Source: an uncultured Lachnospiraceae bacterium (GTDB taxonomy: Bacteria; Bacillota; Clostridia; Lachnospirales; Lachnospiraceae). Taken from it: a DNA stretch of 40,543 bases. Positions 7,137 through 13,446 of the stretch are shown here, piece by piece; position 1 is the first letter of the stretch, and every line of letters starts with the position of its first letter. The position numbers and the translations under genes are program-made. The stretch is taken from contig CAJUFN010000019.1 of assembly GCA_910585545.1 (NCBI GenBank), positions 1 through 40,543 on the forward strand. The letters run 5' to 3'. The notes below the pieces were generated by a model. It had not been told where the DNA came from and did no database searches. It saw nothing but the letters and a program-made list of their open reading frames with translations.

Positions 7137-7167
7137 AAAATGCTATTTAGTCTACAGTTGGAAAAAA

Positions 7168-7527
7168 TTATTTGATATGCTTTTTGATTGCTTCAAAGCT
7201 TTCAGAACTGATGACATGTTCTATCTTACATGCATCCTGTGAGGCAATATCTGGATCAACCCCCAGACGTTCCAGCCAGGAAGAAAGAAGAACATGGCGT
7301 TCATAAATTTGTGTAGCTATTTCTTTCCCAGATTCAGTTAAATTGATATATCCTTCCGGAGATACCGTGATATGTCCGCTTGTGCGCAGCTTCTTCATAG
7401 CCACACTTACGCTAGGTTTTTTAAAGTCTAATTCTGTAGCGATGTCCACAGAACGAACAACAGGACGTTTTTTGCTCAATATTAAAATAGTTTCCAGATA
7501 GTTCTCACCAGACGGATTTATATACAT
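7168..7527 (-). CDS. DtxR/MntR-family metal-dependent regulator
   Basis: This 119-residue protein has an N-terminal winged helix (SGENYLETILILSKKRPVVRSVDIATELDFKKPSVSVAMKKL). The dimerisation and metal-binding region follows: the GYINLTESGKEIATQIYERHVLLSSWLERLGVD helix and a C-terminal half with H and E ligands in DACKIEHVISSESFEAI. It lacks the C-terminal SH3-like domain of the long DtxR form and has the length of the short MntR-like type. It is divergent from feoA, and TTAG-N6-CTAA dyads occur at feoA, feoB and DUF3793 promoters, so it most likely represses iron uptake when metal is plentiful. The ATG at 7527 follows AGAGGTG. Confidence 0.88.
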   Translation of the reverse strand: MYINPSGENYLETILILSKKRPVVRSVDIATELDFKKPSVSVAMKKLRTSGHITVSPEGYINLTESGKEIATQIYERHVLLSSWLERLGVDPDIASQDACKIEHVISSESFEAIKKHIK

Positions 7528-7638
7528 AGATTGTCACCTCTTATATCATTCGGAGTCTTTTATAAAAATTGCATAATTATTATATCATAATTCGTGGCAT
7601 TCAGCCAGATATATTTATAAAATAGCATCAAATAATTA

Positions 7639-7669
7639 TTGACAACTTACAGGAATTAGAATATACTAA
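7639..7669 (+). promoter_or_regulatory. feoA promoter with overlapping DtxR-type operator
   Basis: TTGACA (7639-7644), a 17-bp spacer and TATACT (7662-7667) form a strong promoter. TTAGAATATACTAA (7656-7669) overlaps the -10, which fits direct repression. Confidence 0.75.
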
Positions 7670-7732
7670 CAATATCGAATGAGAAAAAATTTTAAGCATA
7701 ATTGTAAAAATTGCTACAAGGAGCGAGTGGAT

Positions 7733-7945
7733 ATGAATTTAGCAGAAGCCAAAGAAGGAGAAGAATATATCATTAAGGAAATTTTGACAGATGATGAAGA
7801 ACTGACATCTTTTCTGTTTTCTCTTGGCTGTTATAGTGGTGAACCAATTACAGTGGTTTCTCATCTGAAGGGTGGCTGTGTAGTTTCCATTAAGGATGGG
7901 CGTTATAATATTGATACTGATCTGGCGAAAGCCATTTCAATATAA
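7733..7945 (+). CDS. feoA: FeoA, ferrous iron transport accessory protein
   Basis: This 70-residue SH3-like protein works at the cytoplasmic side of FeoB. Typical features are NLAEAKEGEEYIIKEI, the LFSLGCYSGEPITVVSHLKGG core and the ending YNIDTDLAKAI. The start at 7733 follows AAGGAG; earlier in-frame codons from 7679 would place the start on top of the promoter. It lies 96 bases before feoB, and a second promoter with its own operator lies in that gap. Confidence 0.9.
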   Translation: MNLAEAKEGEEYIIKEILTDDEELTSFLFSLGCYSGEPITVVSHLKGGCVVSIKDGRYNIDTDLAKAISI

Positions 7946-7971
7946 TAAAAATGGTGGTTTTCACTATTTTT

Positions 7972-7999
7972 TTGCATAGTAGTTAGTATGCGCTAATAA
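7972..7999 (+). promoter_or_regulatory. feoB promoter with overlapping DtxR-type operator
   Basis: TTGCAT (7972-7977), a 16-bp spacer and TAATAA (7994-7999) form a promoter. TTAGTATGCGCTAA (7983-7996) covers the spacer and -10. It would allow feoB to be expressed apart from feoA under the same control. Confidence 0.6.
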
Positions 8000-8041
8000 A
8001 AATAAGATGCGTATAACAAAGACATCAAAAGGAGGAGAATT

Positions 8042-10048
8042 ATGAGGATTGCTTTTGCAGGGAATCCAAACAGTGGAAAGACGACCATGTACAATGCACT
8101 TACCGGCAGGAATGAACGTGTCGGGAACTGGGCAGGCGTTACGGTCGAAAGAAAAGAAAGTCCGATCAGGAAAGGTTATTATGACGGTACAGAGGAGTTG
8201 ATTGCGGTAGATTTACCGGGTGCTTATTCTATGTCTCCTTTTACATCGGAGGAAAGTATTACCAGCGGATATGTCAAAAATGAAAAACCAGATGCGATCA
8301 TTAATATCGTAGATGCTACAAACCTGAGCAGGAGTTTGTTTTTCACCGCTCAGCTTTTGGAATTGGGGATACCGGTAGTTGTTGCATTGAATAAAAGTGA
8401 TATTGTCAATAAGAAACAGACACAGATTGATGAAAAACTTTTGTCTGAAAAGCTGGGCTGTCCGGTAATCAAGACGATTTCCACTTCTTCCGGACATGAA
8501 GGACTCAAAGAGACTGTAAGTGCTGCGGCTGCATTAAGAGGAAAAGCTCAGAAAGCACCTTATGTGCAGGCGGATATTGATTTCAAAGATAAAACGGCAG
8601 TAGAAGCGGCTGACAGAAGGCGTTTTGAGTTTGTAAACGGTATTGTGAAACAAGTAGAAAAACGAAAAGTATTTACAAAAGACAAAAACGTACAGGATAA
8701 GATTGACAGCATCATCACTCATAAGATTATCGGTATTCCGATTTTCGCAGCAGTTATCTTCCTTGTGTTCTACATATCCCAGACAACACTTGGTACATGG
8801 ATCGCAGACTGGCTGGTGGCATGGATCGAGACTTTCCAGGGATGGGTCGGCGGACTGATGGAAAATGCAAACCCGCTTCTGTATGCACTCCTTGTAGATG
8901 GTATCATCGGTGGCGTTGGTGCAGTTGTCGGTTTCCTTCCGCTTGTTATGGTCATGTACTTCTTAATTGCATTATTGGAAGATTGTGGATACATGGCAAG
9001 AGCTACAGTAGTTCTGGATCCGATTTTTAAGAGAGTAGGGCTTTCCGGTAAATCTGTCATTCCTATGGTCATTGGTACAGGATGTGCGATTCCGGGCGTT
9101 ATGGCTTGCCGTACAATCCGTAACGAAAGAGAACGTCGTACCACAGCGATGCTTACACCATTTATGCCATGTGGAGCTAAAATCCCAGTGATTGCTCTTT
9201 TTGCAGGTGCATTCTTTGCGGACGCATGGTGGGTTTCAGCAACTATGTATCTGGTGGGTATTCTCTTAGTTTTGCTTGGAGCTTTACTTGTGAAAAAGAT
9301 TACAGGACAAAAATACAGAAAATCTTTCTTTATTATTGAACTTCCGGAATATAAGTTTCCAAGCTTGAAAAGGGCATGCGGCTCTATGCTGGAGCGAGGA
9401 AAAGCATATATCGTAAAAGCAGGAACGATCATTCTGGTATGCAATACGGTGGTACAGATCATGCAGAGCTTTAACTGGCAGTTCCAGCTTGTAGAAGAAG
9501 GTGCAGAAGGGACATCTATTTTGGCATCCATTGCCCATCCGTTTGCGATTTTGTTCATACCGCTTGGATTTGGAGTGTGGCAGCTTGCAGCAGCGGCAGT
9601 GACAGGTTTTATCGCAAAAGAAAACGTAGTTGGGACGCTTGCAGTAGTTTACGGTATCACAAACTTAATAGATACAGATGAACTGGCGTTGGTTGGAAGT
9701 GGGAATGAAGTAGCAACTGTTATGGGACTGACAAAGGTAGCAGCTCTTGCTTATTTGATGTTTAACCTTTACACACCACCTTGTTTTGCAGCTCTTGGAG
9801 CGATGAATTCAGAAATGAAGAGTGGAAAATGGCTGCTTGGAGGAATCTGTCTTCAACTTGCAACAGGGTATACCGTAGCTTTTGGTGTATATCAGATTGG
9901 TACATTGATCACAACAGGATCTTTTGGCACCGCATTTATTCCGGGACTTATCGCAGTTATTGTATTTGCTTTGATTATTCTCTGGAGAATCCGTAAGTCA
10001 GATAAAGAGTTTGCTTCAGAATACAGCCTGCATTCTGTAAAATCATAA
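8042..10048 (+). CDS. feoB: FeoB, ferrous iron transporter
   Basis: This 668-residue inner-membrane protein imports Fe(II). The N-terminal G domain has G1 GNPNSGKTT (residues 7-15), G3 DLPGAYSMSPFT and G4 NKSD. After the helical GDI-like segment (to about residue 220) come the Gate-type membrane core segments, including VVGFLPLVMVMYFLIALLED and the GTGCAIPGVMACRT region with its conserved Cys. The total length is near the shorter Firmicute FeoB form. Start ATG at 8042 follows AAAGGAGGAG. A terminator hairpin follows 20 bases after the stop. Its location on a mobilizable element makes iron acquisition the main cargo. Confidence 0.96.
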   Translation: MRIAFAGNPNSGKTTMYNALTGRNERVGNWAGVTVERKESPIRKGYYDGTEELIAVDLPGAYSMSPFTSEESITSGYVKNEKPDAIINIVDATNLSRSLFFTAQLLELGIPVVVALNKSDIVNKKQTQIDEKLLSEKLGCPVIKTISTSSGHEGLKETVSAAAALRGKAQKAPYVQADIDFKDKTAVEAADRRRFEFVNGIVKQVEKRKVFTKDKNVQDKIDSIITHKIIGIPIFAAVIFLVFYISQTTLGTWIADWLVAWIETFQGWVGGLMENANPLLYALLVDGIIGGVGAVVGFLPLVMVMYFLIALLEDCGYMARATVVLDPIFKRVGLSGKSVIPMVIGTGCAIPGVMACRTIRNERERRTTAMLTPFMPCGAKIPVIALFAGAFFADAWWVSATMYLVGILLVLLGALLVKKITGQKYRKSFFIIELPEYKFPSLKRACGSMLERGKAYIVKAGTIILVCNTVVQIMQSFNWQFQLVEEGAEGTSILASIAHPFAILFIPLGFGVWQLAAAAVTGFIAKENVVGTLAVVYGITNLIDTDELALVGSGNEVATVMGLTKVAALAYLMFNLYTPPCFAALGAMNSEMKSGKWLLGGICLQLATGYTVAFGVYQIGTLITTGSFGTAFIPGLIAVIVFALIILWRIRKSDKEFASEYSLHSVKS

Positions 10049-10069
10049 AGGATAAAAGTTATAGCAGAC

Positions 10070-10105
10070 GGTGGACAGAGAAGAAGTACTTTGTCCACCA
10101 TTTTT
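10070..10105 (+). terminator. Terminator or attenuator after feoB
   Basis: GGTGGACAGAG (10070-10080) pairs with CTTTGTCCACC (10089-10099) with one mismatch, then A and five T's. It partly separates feoB from the Cys-rich gene downstream, so some read-through may be regulated. Confidence 0.8.
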
Positions 10106-10130
10106 ATTAGAAAAGGATGTGAAATGCTCT

Positions 10131-10463
10131 ATGGAAAATATGATAGCAGTTCTTGTTATTGTAATCTTAGTAGGGAGTGCAGCTGCATATCTTATTAAGG
10201 CAAAAAGAAGCGGAGTGAAATGTGTTGGATGTCCAGCGGGAGGAAATTGCAGCAGCAAAAATAAAAAGAAAAAAAAGAAATTGACGGGTCCGGTCATCGC
10301 AAAGAAAACCATGTTTATTACAGGAATGCATTGTGAACATTGTGTACAAAGTGTGACAGATAGCTTGAATCGGATTGATGGAGTCTCCGCCAGAGTAGAT
10401 CTTAATAAAAGTTGTGCTGAGATATCCCTTGACCGTGAAATAGGGGAAGATATCCTGATCTGA
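10131..10463 (+). CDS. FeoB-associated Cys-rich membrane protein fused to HMA domain (premature stop)
   Basis: The 110-residue product has one N-terminal membrane span (MIAVLVIVILVGSAAAYLI). A FeoB-associated Cys-rich motif follows (GVKCVGCPAGGNCSSK), then a run of lysines and a heavy-metal-associated domain with GMHCEHCVQS as metal site. The reading frame is cut by TGA at 10461-10463. The same frame continues past it as AVEKAGFLVESIQS to a TAG at 10506-10508, which is the normal end of an HMA domain. This looks like a recent nonsense change (for example CGA to TGA) that removes the last strand. The protein probably anchors metal delivery near FeoB. Confidence 0.8.
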   Translation: MENMIAVLVIVILVGSAAAYLIKAKRSGVKCVGCPAGGNCSSKNKKKKKKLTGPVIAKKTMFITGMHCEHCVQSVTDSLNRIDGVSARVDLNKSCAEISLDREIGEDILI

Positions 10464-10539
10464 GCAGTAGAAAAAGCAGGGTTTTTAGTTGAGTCTATTC
10501 AAAGCTAGACCGTGGTATTTCATATGGGAGAAAGCGGGT

Positions 10540-10773
10540 ATGAACGGTGAAAAAGAAAGTATTATTATAAAACTGAAAGAAAATGGCTGCAGAATTACAA
10601 AGCAGCGTAAAATGATTTTAGATATTATCCTGGAAGACAGGTGTTCCAGCTGCAAGGAAATTTATGCCCGGGCGGTGAAACTTGACCAGAGCATTGGGAT
10701 GGCAACCGTTTACCGTCTGGTAAAGGAATTGGAGAATATCGGGGTGCTTAGCAGAGAAATCGTATATAAGTAG
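10540..10773 (+). CDS. Fur-family regulator, DNA-binding domain only (truncated)
   Basis: This 77-residue protein matches only the winged-helix half of Fur: LKENGCRITKQRKMILDIILED, CKEIYARAVKLDQSIGMATVYRLVKELENIGVL. Typical Fur proteins run to about 130-150 residues and carry a metal-binding dimerisation domain, which is missing because the frame stops at 10773 after REIVYK. A GTG/TTG-type start at 10489 would add residues not typical of Fur. It could be a decayed gene or a mini-repressor. It follows the HMA gene closely, whose own 3' end is also damaged. Confidence 0.7.
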   Translation: MNGEKESIIIKLKENGCRITKQRKMILDIILEDRCSSCKEIYARAVKLDQSIGMATVYRLVKELENIGVLSREIVYK

Positions 10774-10806
10774 CCTGCAAATGACAAAATTTATCAATAA
10801 GGACTG

Positions 10807-10842
10807 TTAGAATTGACTATCTTAAATGAAAGTTGTTACTAT
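10807..10842 (+). promoter_or_regulatory. Promoter of the ATPase operon with near-match DtxR-type site
   Basis: TTGACT (10813-10818), an 18-bp spacer and TACTAT (10837-10842) form a promoter. TTAGAATTGACTAT (10807-10820) overlaps the -35 and matches TTAG-N6-CTAA except in the last base. Confidence 0.45.
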
Positions 10843-10885
10843 GAAAAAATAAACAGAGTCTTATAGAAAAGGAAGTGATGTGGTT

Positions 10886-10966
10886 GTGAAACAACATAGG
10901 TTTTGGGCGTGGGCGTCCGTCTTTTGCTTTTTGATGGTATTCTATACAGGCTATAAACACAAATAA
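10886..10966 (+). CDS. 26-residue single-span membrane peptide
   Basis: A GTG at 10886 after GGAAGTG encodes a short protein that starts KQHRFWAWASV and ends YTGYKHK, with a hydrophobic core between. Short proteins of this kind, with the same FWAW and YTGYK ends, commonly precede DUF6110 and metal ATPase genes in Firmicutes. A role as ATPase partner is inferred from position. It is 16 bases upstream of the DUF6110 gene, in the same transcript. Confidence 0.6.
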   Translation: MKQHRFWAWASVFCFLMVFYTGYKHK

Positions 10967-10982
10967 TCAGGAGGTACATAGG

Positions 10983-11285
10983 ATGTTTAGTGATTCTACT
11001 TTGAAAAAAATCGGATGTTTTGTAGGAGGAGTCGTATTTGGGACTGCGGGTGTAAAGCTCCTTTCCAGTAAGGACGCAAAAAAAGTATATACAAACTGCA
11101 CTGCGGCTGTACTGCGGGCAAAAGACTGTGTTATGAAGACTGCTACAACAGTGCAGGAGAACGCAGAGGATATCCTTGCAGAAGCACAACAGATCAATGA
11201 AAAGCGTGCACAGGAAGAGGCAATGCAGGTGCAGGAAGATGATGTTCAGGAGGATGGTGCGTCTGAACAGGAAGAAAACGAATAG
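10983..11285 (+). CDS. DUF6110 family protein
   Basis: This 100-residue protein begins with a hydrophobic Gly-rich segment (KKIGCFVGGVVFGTAGVKLLSSKDAKK), then a helix with CTAAVLRAKDCVMKTATTVQENAEDIL, and an acidic Glu/Gln-rich tail. This is the DUF6110 pattern, found beside heavy-metal P-type ATPases. It probably sits at the membrane and may help the ATPase or bind metal through its acidic tail. The ATG at 10983 follows AGGAGG. The ATPase gene starts seven bases after its stop. Confidence 0.75.
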   Translation: MFSDSTLKKIGCFVGGVVFGTAGVKLLSSKDAKKVYTNCTAAVLRAKDCVMKTATTVQENAEDILAEAQQINEKRAQEEAMQVQEDDVQEDGASEQEENE

Positions 11286-11292
11286 GTAAAAG

Positions 11293-13374
11293 ATGAGATT
11301 TCTTATCAAGCATGAAGTACAGGGCCGTCTCCGTATCCACGTTATCCGAAACCGAATGACATGTACGGAGGCGGATGTTCTTTGCTGGGCTCTTGAAAAA
11401 CAGAAAAGTGTTATAAAGGTCAAAGTATATGAGCGCACCGCAGATGCTGTGATCTATTATACAGGGGACAGAGAAGAACTGATCCATAAATTAAAAAAGT
11501 TTCATTTTGAGAAAGCAGATGTTCCGGATAATGTATTATCAAGTTCAGGGCGTGCTTTAAATTCCGCATACAGGGAAAAGCTGATAGCAAAAACATTGCT
11601 CCATTATGGAGGGAAATTGCTCTTGCCAAATTCGGTGAGAAAAATATGGCTTACTTTTAAAGCGGTCCAATATATCGGAAAAGGGATTCGATGTCTGGCC
11701 AGACGGAAGATAGAGGTGCCGGTATTAGATGCTACAGCGATTGGCGTGTCCGTGCTGCGAGGAGACTTTAATACTGCCGGTTCTGTCATGTTTCTGCTGG
11801 GAATTGGAGAATTGCTGGAGGAATGGACACATAAAAAGTCTGTAGGAGATCTGGCACGCAGCATGTCTTTAAACATAAAGAAAGTATGGCTGAAAAGAGA
11901 GGAGCAGGAAGTTCTTGTTCCGGCATCCGATATTTTGCCGGGTGACAGAGTGATCGTACACATGGGCAATGTAATCCCATTTGATGGAGAGGTGTCTTGC
12001 GGAGAAGGAATGGTGAACCAGGCATCTTTGACCGGAGAATCTCTTCCGGTACGAAGAACTGAGGGTCAGTCCGTATATGCAGGAACCGTTTTGGAGGAAG
12101 GAGAGTTGGAAATCACAGTCAGGGCTGTATCAGGTGCTACCCGGTTTGAAAAGATTGTGACTATGATTGAAGACTCAGAAAAGTTGAAATCCAATCTGGA
12201 AAGTAAGGCAGAGCATTTGGCGGACCGTCTGGTACCATATACGCTTCTGGGGACAGGGCTTGTCTGGGCTGTCACACGCAATGTGACAAAAGCTCTTTCT
12301 GTTCTTATGGTGGATTTTTCCTGCGCATTGAAGCTGGCTATGCCGATTTCTGTCCTTTCTGCAATACGGGAAGCCGGACAGAATGGAATTACCGTAAAGG
12401 GTGGGAAGTATCTGGAGGCTGTGGCAGAGGCAGATACCATCGTATTTGATAAGACCGGTACGCTGACAAAGGCGAAACCAACTGTAAAAGAAGTCATTGT
12501 GTTTGGCGATTATCCTGAACCGGAAGCTCTGCGGATTGCTGCCTGTCTGGAAGAACACTTTCCACATTCCATGGCAAAAGCTGTCGTGGATGCTGCAAAG
12601 AGAAGAAGTCTGTATCATGAAGAAATGCATTCAAAAGTGGAGTATATTGTAGCCCATGGTATTTCCTCCTATATAGAAGGAAAGAAGACCATAATAGGGA
12701 GCAGTCATTTTGTGTTTGAGGATGAAAAGTGCCGGATACGTCCGGAATATCAGGAACGGTTTGATACGCTTCCTGAAGAATACTCTCATTTGTTCCTTGC
12801 CATTAACGGAGAATTAGTTGCTGTAATCTGTATTGAAGATCCTCTCAGGGAAGAAGCCGGGGAGATGGTAAGATTTTTGAAAGAAGAAGGTGTTTCCAAG
12901 ATCGTCATGATGACGGGAGACAGTGAACGTACTGCAGCATCTATTGCGAAACGAGTGGGAGTGGATGAATATTATTCCGAAGTACTTCCGGAAGATAAGG
13001 CAGGATTCATTGAAAGAGAGAAAGCGGCAGGAAGAAAAGTAGTGATGATCGGTGACGGAATCAATGATTCGCCAGCGCTTTCAGCAGCAGATGCGGGAAT
13101 TGCAATCAGTGATGGAGCAGAACTTGCGCGAGAGATCGCAGACATTACGATTGCTGCTGAGGATCTGCGGGAAATCGTAGTACTGAAACGTTTGTCTAAT
13201 GCGATGATGCACCGTATTCAGGGGAATTACAGGGGGATTGTCGGTATTAATGCAATGCTGATTGCACTAGGAGTGGCAGGAATTATTCAACCAACGACCT
13301 CTGCGTTACTACATAATACTTCTACTTTAGCTATCAGTTTGAAGAGTATGGGAAATTTATTGCCGACTAATTAA
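11293..13374 (+). CDS. P1B-type heavy-metal ATPase with SCALK metal motif
   Basis: This 693-residue pump has an N-terminal HMA-like fold without the CxxC pair. It has the actuator motif ASLTGESLPV, phosphorylation site DKTGTLT (D386), an HP motif in EEHFPHSMAKAV, and the hinge GDGINDSPAL (about 586). The membrane metal motif is SCALKLAMP at about 342-350, not the usual CPC or SPC. Copper or classical zinc specificity is therefore unlikely and the ion remains open; iron or manganese export would fit its place beside feoAB. Few hydrophobic segments precede the actuator domain, as in the short-topology members. It ends before a strong bidirectional terminator. Confidence 0.9.
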   Translation: MRFLIKHEVQGRLRIHVIRNRMTCTEADVLCWALEKQKSVIKVKVYERTADAVIYYTGDREELIHKLKKFHFEKADVPDNVLSSSGRALNSAYREKLIAKTLLHYGGKLLLPNSVRKIWLTFKAVQYIGKGIRCLARRKIEVPVLDATAIGVSVLRGDFNTAGSVMFLLGIGELLEEWTHKKSVGDLARSMSLNIKKVWLKREEQEVLVPASDILPGDRVIVHMGNVIPFDGEVSCGEGMVNQASLTGESLPVRRTEGQSVYAGTVLEEGELEITVRAVSGATRFEKIVTMIEDSEKLKSNLESKAEHLADRLVPYTLLGTGLVWAVTRNVTKALSVLMVDFSCALKLAMPISVLSAIREAGQNGITVKGGKYLEAVAEADTIVFDKTGTLTKAKPTVKEVIVFGDYPEPEALRIAACLEEHFPHSMAKAVVDAAKRRSLYHEEMHSKVEYIVAHGISSYIEGKKTIIGSSHFVFEDEKCRIRPEYQERFDTLPEEYSHLFLAINGELVAVICIEDPLREEAGEMVRFLKEEGVSKIVMMTGDSERTAASIAKRVGVDEYYSEVLPEDKAGFIEREKAAGRKVVMIGDGINDSPALSAADAGIAISDGAELAREIADITIAAEDLREIVVLKRLSNAMMHRIQGNYRGIVGINAMLIALGVAGIIQPTTSALLHNTSTLAISLKSMGNLLPTN

Positions 13375-13403
13375 TATAAAATATTCATATTGTTATAAGT
13401 TTT

Positions 13404-13446
13404 AATGTCTGAATAGTTTGATTTGTAGACTATTCAGACATTTTTA
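13404..13446. terminator. Bidirectional terminator
   Basis: AATGTCTGAATAGT (13404-13417) and its exact complement (13429-13442) form a 14-bp stem followed by T's. The stop codon of the convergent NB-ARC gene (13436-13434) lies inside the right arm. Confidence 0.92.

Noticed and set aside
7946..7971. Stem plus T-run after feoA as a terminator
   Set aside because: Only about three to five weak pairs (GGTG/CAC) support it; not enough to call.
8770..9558. A 262-codon minus-strand frame across feoB
   Set aside because: It is antisense to the conserved FeoB membrane core; no ribosome site or family resemblance.
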